Notes under the pieces: model-generated
Databases searched by the model: none
What the model was told of the DNA's origin: nothing
Seen by the model: the letters and a program-made list of their open reading frames with translations, nothing else
In this document: positions 1 to 6,120 of the stretch, one piece after another
How positions within the stretch are numbered: position 1 is the stretch's first letter
How the letters are laid out: every line of letters starts with the position of its first letter
Assembly: GCA_036399695.1 (NCBI GenBank)
Contig: DASWMP010000178.1
Location: 1 to 7,029 of the forward strand
Direction of reading: 5' to 3'
DNA from: DASVEE01 sp036399695
GTDB taxonomy: Bacteria > Acidobacteriota > Thermoanaerobaculia > Gp7-AA8
Length of the DNA stretch: 7,029 nucleotides
Position numbers and translations under genes: made by a program

Positions 1-113
1 ATTGTTACTTTCCTGCTTTCGAGAGCAACCGTCTTGCTTTCGATTGTTACTTTCCTGCTTTCGAAAGCAACCGTCTTGCTTTCGACTGTTACTTTCCTGC
101 TTTCGAAAGCAAC
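1..113. repeat. 42-bp tandem repeat with GCTTTCG every 21 bp
   Basis: Two complete 42-bp units start at 1 and 43, and a third starts at 85 and keeps identity for about 29 bp before decaying near 114. The heptamer GCTTTCG occurs at 15, 36, 57, 78 and 99, exactly 21 bp apart, so each 42-bp unit is two diverged 21-bp halves. Alternate heptamers form a 12-bp palindrome GCTTTCGAAAGC (57-68 and 99-110; 15-26 has one change, GAGAGC). The array lies downstream of the minus-strand flavoprotein gene, whose stop is at 132-134. No T-run follows the palindromes on either strand, so a classical intrinsic terminator is not supported. The window edge cuts the array and it may continue upstream. Because 21 is a multiple of 3, one plus-strand frame stays open and gives a false SCFR heptad peptide. 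Confidence 0.9.
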
Positions 114-131
114 TTCCTCGCTTCTGGCCGT

Positions 132-1346
132 TCAATCCTGCGCGCCCACGCCTGCCAGTCTGCCGCTGGCCCACGCCCACTGGAAGTTATAGCCGCCGAT
201 CTTGCCGTCGACGTCCAGCACCTCCCCGCACAGATAGAGCCCTTCGCACACGCGGGAGGCCATCGTCGATACCTCCACCTCTGTCAGTGGCACGCCGCCG
301 GCCGTGACCTCGGCGTAGTCGAAACCGCGGTCGCGCACGACCGGGAGGGGGTGCTCGACGAAGGCGCGGACCAGGGCACGCCGCTCCTCCTTCGAGAGCT
401 GCGACAGTGGCGTCACGGACGTCAGCCGCTCCAGCAGCCGCTCCGGCACCCGGCCGCGCAGGACGCTGGCCGCCGTCGCCCGCGGATTGCGCCTGGCCTC
501 GGCGAGCAGCTCGGCCTCCAGCGACTCGAAGGTGGCGTCGAGCAGAAAGTTCGCCGTCAGCGTGGTGCCGGGATCGTCGCGGCGGGAGGCCAGCCAATGA
601 CGGGACACGTCCAGCACCACCGGACCGCTCAGACCGAAGTGGGTGAAGAGCATCGAACCGCGGTCGCGGCGGACGACGCGCCCGGTCGAGGTCCGCACGG
701 CCAGCTCCGCCATCAGGGCGGTCCCGCTCAGCTCCGTGATCCAGTGTCCCGGCTCGAGCACCAGCGGGACGAGCGCGGGGAAGAGCGGCGTGACGGTGTG
801 CCCGAGGGCGCGGGCCAGGACGAACCCGTGTCCGTCGCTGCCGGTCTTCGGGACGCTGCGGCCGCCCGTCGCCAGGATCACCTTGCGGGCGTGGACGGCG
901 CCTTGATTCGTCTCCAGCACGAAGCCGCGCTCGATCCGTTCCACGCGATGGTCGGTGCGGATCTCCGCCCCGGCCCGCCGGGCCTCGGTCAGGAGCGCGT
1001 CCAGCACGCTGGCGGCGCGGTCGGTCACGGGGAACATCTTCCCGGTCTCCTCCCGCTTGAGGTGCACGCCCATGGAGACGAACCAGTCGAGCGTCTGCCG
1101 CACCGTGAAGCCGCGCAGTACCTTGGCCACGGCGTTACGGTTGCCGTTGAAGTCGTCGGGGGTGACGACGTCGTGCGTCACGTTGCAGCGGCCGCCGCCG
1201 GAGATGAGGATCTTGGCGCCGATCCGTTTGGCGCCATCGAGCGCCACCACGCGCGCGCCGGTCCCCGCCGCGAAGATCGCGGCCGTGAGCCCGGCGGCGC
1301 CGGCACCGACGATGGCGATGTCGTAGTCAGTCACGGCGGGGGACAT
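132..1346 (-). CDS. NAD(P)/FAD-dependent oxidoreductase, HI0933/YhiN (BaiN-like) family
   Basis: This 404-aa protein is predicted to be a cytoplasmic flavoprotein that binds FAD through an N-terminal Rossmann fold. Visible motifs are the dinucleotide-binding GAGAAG at residues 14-19 in a beta-alpha-beta context; the family block GAKILISGGGRCNVTH at 43-58; LATGG at 158-162; FTHFGLSGPVVLDVSR at 234-249; and the C-terminal flavin-binding stretch around GGV (350-352) and CGEVLDVDGKIGGYNFQWA (373-391). About 400 aa is the usual family length, so it looks intact. Family members are mostly uncharacterised; the clostridial relative BaiN is linked to bile-acid 7-dehydroxylation, but that substrate should not be transferred here. 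I chose ATG at 1346 over an in-frame ATG at 1421 because the extra 25 residues merely translate the intergenic repeat. GTG at codon 5 is a less likely start. No Shine-Dalgarno is evident. It is divergent from the PIG-L gene. Family assignment is firm; substrate is unknown. Confidence 0.93.
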   Translation of the reverse strand: MSPAVTDYDIAIVGAGAAGLTAAIFAAGTGARVVALDGAKRIGAKILISGGGRCNVTHDVVTPDDFNGNRNAVAKVLRGFTVRQTLDWFVSMGVHLKREETGKMFPVTDRAASVLDALLTEARRAGAEIRTDHRVERIERGFVLETNQGAVHARKVILATGGRSVPKTGSDGHGFVLARALGHTVTPLFPALVPLVLEPGHWITELSGTALMAELAVRTSTGRVVRRDRGSMLFTHFGLSGPVVLDVSRHWLASRRDDPGTTLTANFLLDATFESLEAELLAEARRNPRATAASVLRGRVPERLLERLTSVTPLSQLSKEERRALVRAFVEHPLPVVRDRGFDYAEVTAGGVPLTEVEVSTMASRVCEGLYLCGEVLDVDGKIGGYNFQWAWASGRLAGVGAQD

Positions 1347-1552
1347 TACCGCGATTTGCAGCGGGGAGACGATGGGACCCATGGGACCTATGAGACAGAG
1401 GGGACCCGATGTCCCACCCAACCCCGACGAACCCCATCAGTCAGAGGGGTTGGGTGGGATATGGGGTCCTATCTGTCCCATCTGTCCCCTAGGTCCTATC
1501 GTTTCCCTGTTGCCACATCTCCAAAAGACCCCGGTGCTATTCTCCGGCCCGC
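1347..1552. promoter_or_regulatory. Divergent intergenic region between flavoprotein and PIG-L genes
   Basis: This 206-bp gap must hold the start signals of two genes read away from each other. Its central 132 bp is the nonamer palindrome (1370-1501), leaving only 23 bp before the flavoprotein ATG and 51 bp before the PIG-L ATG. No convincing sigma-70 promoter is visible. The best PIG-L candidate is TTGCCA (1510-1515) with TGCTAT (1535-1540), but the 19-bp spacing and a leader of only a few bases make it weak. The flavoprotein promoter must lie inside the palindrome, or its transcript must carry the palindrome as a folded 5' leader. The role is inferred from gene orientation, not from a recognised motif. 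Confidence 0.4.
1370..1501. repeat. Long imperfect palindrome, 56-bp arms, GGGAC nonamer family
   Basis: The left arm is 1370-1425 and the right arm 1446-1501, around a 20-nt loop. Comparing the left arm with the reverse complement of the right gives 46 of 56 identities with no gap. The innermost 14 bp pair perfectly (TCCCACCCAACCCC at 1412-1425 with its complement at 1446-1459). The outer part consists of degenerate nonamers such as GGGACCCAT (1374), GGGACCTAT (1383), GAGACAGAG (1392) and GGGACCCGA (1401); the opposite arm read on the minus strand has GGGACAGAT-type units. Both arms begin with CGAT outermost. The same family recurs at 5974-6111. It could extrude as a cruciform or fold in RNA. 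It may be a non-autonomous repeat element, but no target-site duplication or transposase is visible. Confidence 0.88.
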
Positions 1553-4054
1553 ATGCGCCATCTCCGCTCCCTGCTCCTGGCCCTCCTGCTCCTCGTTCCC
1601 ACCTTTGCTCATGCGGCGCGTGATGCCGCGGAGCTGCAGCTTGCGATGAAGAAGCTCACGGTCGTCGGGAGTGCGCTCTACATCGCGGCGCATCCGGACG
1701 ACGAGAACACGGCCATGCTGGCGTACCTGGCGAACGACCGGCTGCTGCGCACCGGCTACCTCTCGGTCACCCGGGGAGACGGCGGGCAGAACCTGATCGG
1801 CGACGAGAAGGGGGAACTGCTCGGCGTCGTGCGGACGAACGAGCTGCTGGCGGCGCGGAAGATCGACCGGGCGGAACAGTTCTTCACCCGGGCCATCGAC
1901 TTCGGTTACACCAAGACCCCCGAGGAGACGATGGCCTTCTGGGGAAGAGAAGCGGTGCTGGAGGACGTGGTGCGCGTCATCCGGGAGTTCCAGCCGGACG
2001 TGATCATCACCCGCTTCCCCGTCACCGGTGAGGGTGGGCACGGCCAGCACACCGCCTCGGCCATGCTGGCCGAAGAGGCGTTCACCGTCGCCGGCGATCC
2101 GACCCGCTTCGTCGCGCAGATGCGCGACCACATCCAGTGGCGGCCGACGCGGCTCTTCTGGAACCGCTTCTCCTGGCGTCCCGTCGAGCCCAACGATCCG
2201 TCCGTCGCCAAGTCGCTGCGCGTCGACCTCGGCACCTACAACCCGCTCCTCGGCCGCGCCTACACCGAGATCGCCGCCGAGAGCCGCAGCGAGCACAAAA
2301 GCCAGGGCTTCGGCTCGGCCGAGCGCCGCGGCAGCATCATCAACTACTTCGACCTCCGCCTCGGCGAGCCGGCCACCAAGGACCTCTTCGAGGGCATCAA
2401 CACCACCTGGTCGCGCTATCCCGGCGGCGAGCCGGTCGGCAAGCTCCTGGAGCAGGCGTACGCCGAGTTCGACCGCGAGGCGCCGGCGAAGTCGGTGCCG
2501 CTGCTCCTGCAGGCGCTCGACGCCCTCGACCGCCTCGGCGCGATGCCGGGCTGGCAGCCGAAGGCCAGCCCCTGGGTGGAGGTCAAGCGCCGCGAGCTGC
2601 TGGACGTCATCCGCGACTGCGCCGGCATCGCCATCGACGTCAGCGCCGCCGACTCGTACGTCGTCCCGGGCGGCGAGCTGCCGGTGAGCGTCACGGTCGT
2701 CAACCGCTCGGACGTGCCGTTCACGCTGTCGATGGTGGCCTCGCCCCTCGCCTCGCCGGGCCAGGCGCCCGGCACGCGCCTCGAGAACAACAAGCCGGTG
2801 AAGGTGGACGTCAAGATCAAGGTCCCGGCCGACGCGCCGGTCTCGCAGCCCTACTGGCTGACGAGGCCGCCGGCGTCGAAGGGGCTGTACACCGTAGAAG
2901 AGCCGTCGATGATCGGCCGCCCGACCAATCCGCCGTCGATCCCGCTGACCGTCTCCCTCGATGACGGCAGGATGCACACGCTGATCTATACGGTGCCGGC
3001 GGTCTATCGCTGGACCGACCCGGTGGCCGGCGAGAAGATCCGCCCGGTGGAGATCGTGCCGGAAGTGGTCGGCAATCTCGGGTCGGGCGTCTATCTCTTC
3101 CCCGACACGAAGCCGCGCAAGGTCACCCTCTGGATCCGCGGCTTCACGGCCGACGCCGCGGTCAGCGCACGCCTGCTGCTGCCGCAGGGCTGGAGCGCCG
3201 AGCCGGTCTCGACGCCGGTGAAGCTGGCCGGCAAGGGTGACGAGACGACCGTGACGTTCACCGTCACGCCGCCTGCCGGCGAGACGGCCGGCCAGGTCGC
3301 GGCGCAGCTCGATCTCGCCAGCGGCAAGTCGATCCGCCTCGGCATCACGGAGCTCGACTACGCCCACATCCCGGCGCAGCGGGTCTTCGGCGACGCCGCG
3401 GCGAAGCTGGTGCGCGCCGACGTGAAGAAGCGCGGCTCCCGCATCGGCTACATCATGGGCTCGGGCGACGACGTCCCGAACGCGCTCCGCCAGATCGGCT
3501 ACGAGGTCGAGCTGCTGACCGACGCTGACCTCGATCGCGGCGATTTTTCGAAATACGACGCCGTCGTCGCCGGCATCCGCGCCTACAACACCCGCAAACG
3601 CCTCAAGCTCGCCCACGCGAAACTGATGGGCTACGTCGAGAACGGCGGCACGATGGTCGTCCAGTACAACACCAGCGGCGATGACCTGGCCGTGCCCGCC
3701 CCCGGCCCGTTCCCGTTCAAGATCTCCCGCGACCGCGTCACCGTCGAGGAAGCGCCGGTCAAGCTGATCGACCCCAATCACCCGCTGCTCACCACGCCGA
3801 ACAAGATCACGGCGAAGGACTTCGAAGGCTGGGTCCAGGAGCGCGGCCTCTACTTCACGACGGACTGGGACCCGCGCTACACGACGGTGCTGGCGAGCAA
3901 CGACCCGAACGAGCCGGAAAAAGCCGGCGGGGAGCTGTACGCCCGGCACGGCAAGGGCGTCTTCGTGTACACGAGCTACGCCTGGTGGCGCCAATTGCCG
4001 GCGGGGGTGCCGGGAGCGTACCGGTTGTTGGCGAATATGGTGTCGGCGAAGTAG
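1553..4054 (+). CDS. Secreted multidomain PIG-L/LmbE-family deacetylase
   Basis: This 833-aa protein is predicted to hydrolyse an N-acyl (typically N-acetyl) group from a sugar-like substrate in a zinc-dependent reaction outside the cytoplasm. A signal peptide covers residues 1-21: basic start, Leu-rich core, and AHA before the cleavage point. The PIG-L domain (about 38-260) has AHPDDE at 46-51; by comparison with MshB, H47 and D50 would bind zinc and D49 act as base. A second metal-ligand motif, HGQH, is at 163-166, with H166 as the likely ligand. Residues about 360-600 look like one or two beta-sandwich domains, including a 'VPGGELPVSVTVVNRS' stretch. Residues about 628-830 look like a Rossmann/ThuA or glutamine-amidotransferase-like domain, with no obvious catalytic Cys nucleophile. 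Single-domain PIG-L enzymes are only 220-300 aa; long secreted forms are familiar in Bacteroidota and Acidobacteriota. No clear Shine-Dalgarno precedes the ATG, which is chosen because it directly begins the signal peptide. The symporter pair follows on the same strand. Substrate unknown. Confidence 0.92.
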   Translation: MRHLRSLLLALLLLVPTFAHAARDAAELQLAMKKLTVVGSALYIAAHPDDENTAMLAYLANDRLLRTGYLSVTRGDGGQNLIGDEKGELLGVVRTNELLAARKIDRAEQFFTRAIDFGYTKTPEETMAFWGREAVLEDVVRVIREFQPDVIITRFPVTGEGGHGQHTASAMLAEEAFTVAGDPTRFVAQMRDHIQWRPTRLFWNRFSWRPVEPNDPSVAKSLRVDLGTYNPLLGRAYTEIAAESRSEHKSQGFGSAERRGSIINYFDLRLGEPATKDLFEGINTTWSRYPGGEPVGKLLEQAYAEFDREAPAKSVPLLLQALDALDRLGAMPGWQPKASPWVEVKRRELLDVIRDCAGIAIDVSAADSYVVPGGELPVSVTVVNRSDVPFTLSMVASPLASPGQAPGTRLENNKPVKVDVKIKVPADAPVSQPYWLTRPPASKGLYTVEEPSMIGRPTNPPSIPLTVSLDDGRMHTLIYTVPAVYRWTDPVAGEKIRPVEIVPEVVGNLGSGVYLFPDTKPRKVTLWIRGFTADAAVSARLLLPQGWSAEPVSTPVKLAGKGDETTVTFTVTPPAGETAGQVAAQLDLASGKSIRLGITELDYAHIPAQRVFGDAAAKLVRADVKKRGSRIGYIMGSGDDVPNALRQIGYEVELLTDADLDRGDFSKYDAVVAGIRAYNTRKRLKLAHAKLMGYVENGGTMVVQYNTSGDDLAVPAPGPFPFKISRDRVTVEEAPVKLIDPNHPLLTTPNKITAKDFEGWVQERGLYFTTDWDPRYTTVLASNDPNEPEKAGGELYARHGKGVFVYTSYAWWRQLPAGVPGAYRLLANMVSAK

Positions 4055-4074
4055 CGACAGGAAGAGAAAACAAG

Positions 4075-4163
4075 GAACGCAGAACGCAGAACGCAGAATG
4101 AAGAACGTAGAAATGAGACGTCCCGGCCTCCCTTCTAAATTCTGCGTTCTGCGTTCTGCGTTC
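4075..4163. repeat. Inverted repeat of AACGCAG heptamers, perfect 25-bp arms
   Basis: The left arm (4075-4099) holds three exact tandem copies of AACGCAG from 4076; the right arm (4139-4163) holds three copies of the complement CTGCGTT. The arms pair perfectly over 25 bp, plus one possible G-U pair outside, around a 39-nt loop. Three decayed heptamers continue past the left arm (AATGAAG, AACGTAG, AAATGAG at 4097-4117), and CTGACTT at 4163-4169 is a decayed copy on the right. It fills most of the 122-bp gap after the PIG-L stop, and its right arm ends only 13 nt before the ATG of the 38-aa gene. There is no U-run after the stem, so an intrinsic terminator is doubtful. An mRNA hairpin affecting processing or ribosome access is a reasonable alternative. 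Confidence 0.93.
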
Positions 4164-4176
4164 TGACTTCATCCCC

Positions 4177-4293
4177 ATGACTATCCCCCCTCCCCCCATC
4201 ACCCGCTCCTGGCGCACCCTCTACACGATCGTCCTCGTGGCGCTCGCGATCGAGATCGTCATCTTCTACGCCTTCACCAGGGCCTTCCAATGA
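4177..4293 (+). CDS. 38-aa single-span membrane protein coupled to the SSS symporter
   Basis: This small gene was found by reading the gap before the symporter. It starts at ATG 4177 and ends at TGA 4291-4293, which overlaps the symporter ATG at 4290 as ATGA, a classic translational-coupling arrangement. The 38-aa product has a Pro-rich start (PPPP at 4-7), a short basic stretch (R10, R13), one hydrophobic helix at about 15-33 (LYTIVLVALAIEIVIFYAF) and a TRAFQ tail. A glutamate (E26) sits in the middle of the helix, unusual for a mere anchor. No other start codon is in frame back to the stop at 4114. No Shine-Dalgarno is visible; the upstream bases are the heptamer hairpin. The likely role, an accessory or assembly subunit of the symporter, is inferred from the overlap and from small partner proteins of other SSS carriers (for example DUF485 and DUF4212 proteins), to which it is not evidently homologous. 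Confidence 0.72.
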   Translation: MTIPPPPITRSWRTLYTIVLVALAIEIVIFYAFTRAFQ

Positions 4294-5981
4294 GTCCGAT
4301 CGACTGGGGAGTGCTGTGCGCGACGCTGGCGGCCATCGTGGCCTTCGGCCTCTGGAAGGGGCGGCGGCAGCGGCGGCTGGAGGGGTATCTCCTCGCCGAC
4401 CGGGAGATGCAGTGGTACACGGTGGCGCTGTCGATCATGGCCACGCAGGCCAGCGCCATCACGTTCCTCTCGACGCCGGGCCAGGCCTACGCCGACGGGA
4501 TGCGCTTCGTGCAGTTCTATCTCGGCCTGCCGGTGGCCATGGTCATCCTCGCGATCACGGCCGTGCCGATCTACCACCGGCTGAAGGTCTACACCGCGTA
4601 CGAGTACCTCGAGGGGCGCTTCGACGTCCGCACGCGCACGTTCACGGCGTTCCTCTTTCTCTTCCAGCGCGGCGTCTCCACCGGCATCACGCTCTACGCG
4701 CCAGCCATCATCCTCTCGGTCGTCCTCGGCTGGAACATCCACATCACCACGGCCGTCGTCGGCATCCTGGTGCTGATCTACACCGTCACGGGCGGGACCA
4801 AAGCGGTCAGTTGGACGCAGAACTACCAGCTCGCCATCGCCCTCGGCGGCATGGCCGTGGCCCTCGTGATCGCCATCAAGTCGCTGCCGGCCGGCGTCGG
4901 CTTCGGCGATGCGGTGCGCGTGGCCGGACGCATGGGACGCCTCAACGTCATCGACTTTTCGTTCGAGCTGAAGACGCCATACAACTTCTGGTCCGGCATG
5001 ATCGGCGGGCTGCTGGTGGCGCTGTCGTATTTCGGCACCGACCAGTCGCAGGTGCAGCGCTACCTGACGGGCGAAACGATCGCCCAGAGCCGCCTCGGCC
5101 TGCTGTTCAACGGCCTGGTCAAAGTGCCGATGCAGTTCTTCATCCTCTTCGTCGGGGCGATGGTCTTCGTCTTCTATCAGTTCGTCGCGCCGCCGCTCTT
5201 CTTCAATCCGGTGGAGCGGGAGAAGATCGCCCAGAGCACCCACGCCGCCGAGTACTCGCGGCTGGAGGAAGTGCACCGCCGCACGTTTGACGAGAAGCGC
5301 ACCGTCGCCTCGCAGCTCGTGACGGCGATGGACAGCGGCGATGAAAACGCCGTGGCCGCGTCGACGGAGCGCCTTCGCGCGCTGCAGACCGCGAACGCGG
5401 CGACGAAGAAGGAAGCGATCGCCGTCCTCAAGAAGAACGATCCGAAAGCGGACAGCACCGACACGAATTACGTCTTCCTGACGTTCGTGATGGACAACCT
5501 GCCGGTGGGGCTCCTCGGCCTCGTGCTGGCGGCCATCCTCTGCGCGGCCATGTCGGCCACCGCCTCCGGCCTCAACTCCCTCGGCTCGACGACCGTCATC
5601 GACGTCTACAAGCGGCTGATCAACCCCAATGCCACGGACCAGCAGTACGTGCGCGTCTCGAAGCTGATGACGCTCGGCTGGGGCGTGTTCGCCATCCTGT
5701 TCGCGGAGTTCGCCAACCAGCTCGGCTCGCTCATCGAGGCAGTGAACATCCTCGGCTCGCTCTTCTACGGGACGATCCTGGGGATCTTCCTGATCGCCTT
5801 CTACGCAAAGTCGATCGGCGGACGGGCCGTCTTCTGGGGCGCCGTGATCGGCGAGGTAGCCACGGTGCTGACCTGGCAGCTCACGGACATCGCCTGGCTG
5901 TGGTGGAACGTGGTGGGGGTGGTGGTGACGACGGGCGCCGCGTTCGCGCTGCAGCCGTTGATGGCCGCAGAGAAACGATAG
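4290..5981 (+). CDS. Sodium:solute symporter (SSS family) with a long charged loop
   Basis: This 563-aa inner-membrane carrier should couple uptake of an organic solute to a sodium gradient. About 13 hydrophobic segments are visible. The N-terminal region has the SSS-type block ATQASAITFLSTPG at 51-64; the signature GTDQSQVQRYL lies at 249-259; and the conserved AAMSATASGLNS (419-430), followed by STTVIDVYKR (433-442), is the segment that contains sodium-site residues in vSGLT and PutP. A hydrophilic insert at about 303-393, between two hydrophobic segments, is rich in Arg, Lys, Glu and Ala and looks helical; it explains the length. S422 fits the first sodium-site serine, but the next position is A423 where vSGLT has a second serine. 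The start at 4290 overlaps the small upstream gene as ATGA and immediately precedes the first membrane segment. The stop TAG lies within the first repeat unit of the downstream array. Family is firm; substrate (sugar, sialic acid, amino acid or other) cannot be read from sequence. Confidence 0.95.
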   Translation: MSPIDWGVLCATLAAIVAFGLWKGRRQRRLEGYLLADREMQWYTVALSIMATQASAITFLSTPGQAYADGMRFVQFYLGLPVAMVILAITAVPIYHRLKVYTAYEYLEGRFDVRTRTFTAFLFLFQRGVSTGITLYAPAIILSVVLGWNIHITTAVVGILVLIYTVTGGTKAVSWTQNYQLAIALGGMAVALVIAIKSLPAGVGFGDAVRVAGRMGRLNVIDFSFELKTPYNFWSGMIGGLLVALSYFGTDQSQVQRYLTGETIAQSRLGLLFNGLVKVPMQFFILFVGAMVFVFYQFVAPPLFFNPVEREKIAQSTHAAEYSRLEEVHRRTFDEKRTVASQLVTAMDSGDENAVAASTERLRALQTANAATKKEAIAVLKKNDPKADSTDTNYVFLTFVMDNLPVGLLGLVLAAILCAAMSATASGLNSLGSTTVIDVYKRLINPNATDQQYVRVSKLMTLGWGVFAILFAEFANQLGSLIEAVNILGSLFYGTILGIFLIAFYAKSIGGRAVFWGAVIGEVATVLTWQLTDIAWLWWNVVGVVVTTGAAFALQPLMAAEKR

Positions 5982-6111
5982 GACCTATGGGACAGATGGG
6001 ACAGATGGGACCTATGGGACAGATGGGACCTATGGGACAGATGGGGCAGGCGCGGAAGCGTGCTTTGCCATCCGTCCCATCTGTCCTATAGATCCCATCT
6101 GTCCCATCGTT
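5974..6111. repeat. Nonamer array (GGGACCTAT/GGGACAGAT) forming a long hairpin
   Basis: Seven consecutive nonamers run from 5980 to 6042 in the order CTAT, AGAT, AGAT, CTAT, AGAT, CTAT, AGAT (each after GGGAC, the first AGGAC). From 6070 to 6105 there are four units in inverted orientation. The best stem pairs 6016-6042 with 6079-6105, 25 of 27 positions, around a 36-nt loop. A wider alternative register anchors on AACGAT (5974-5979) and ATCGTT (6106-6111), giving the element outer ends similar to the CGAT ends of the 1370-1501 copy. The array fills the gap between convergent genes and includes the symporter stop codon. It could help end transcription from either side, but no U-run follows the stem. 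Confidence 0.92.
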
Positions 6112-6120
6112 CTCCCTAAG

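Noticed and set aside
1..113. CRISPR array
   Set aside because: The units are contiguous 42-bp repeats without variable spacers of similar length; the 21-bp sub-spacing is internal duplication.
2..307. Plus-strand 101-aa frame with an SCFR heptad repeat
   Set aside because: It is open only because the 42-bp repeat is a multiple of three; the rest is antisense to the flavoprotein gene and resembles no protein.
1347..1421. In-frame N-terminal extension of the flavoprotein starting at ATG 1421
   Set aside because: The extra 25 residues translate the left arm of the nonamer palindrome, and the normal family start (a few residues before the FAD-binding strand) is at 1346.
1510..1540. Sigma-70 promoter for PIG-L (TTGCCA and TGCTAT)
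   Set aside because: The 19-bp spacing, poor second hexamer and near-zero leader make it too weak to list as a feature.
351..1649. 432-codon plus-strand frame over the flavoprotein gene
   Set aside because: Low-complexity Arg/Gly/Ala composition, crosses the palindrome, and conflicts with a clear FAD enzyme on the other strand.
1496..3994. 832-codon minus-strand frame fully antisense to the PIG-L gene
   Set aside because: Its composition (Arg, Asp, Ala, Val and His runs, no domain) is typical of antisense shadow frames in GC-rich genes; the plus-strand frame has a signal peptide and metal motifs.
4266..5276. 336-codon minus-strand frame over the symporter
   Set aside because: Asp/Arg/His-rich shadow of a confidently identified membrane carrier.
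6016..6105. Intrinsic (rho-independent) terminator
   Set aside because: The stem is long, but it is an array of nonamers with a 36-nt loop and no U-run on either strand; kept as a repeat with possible termination effect.
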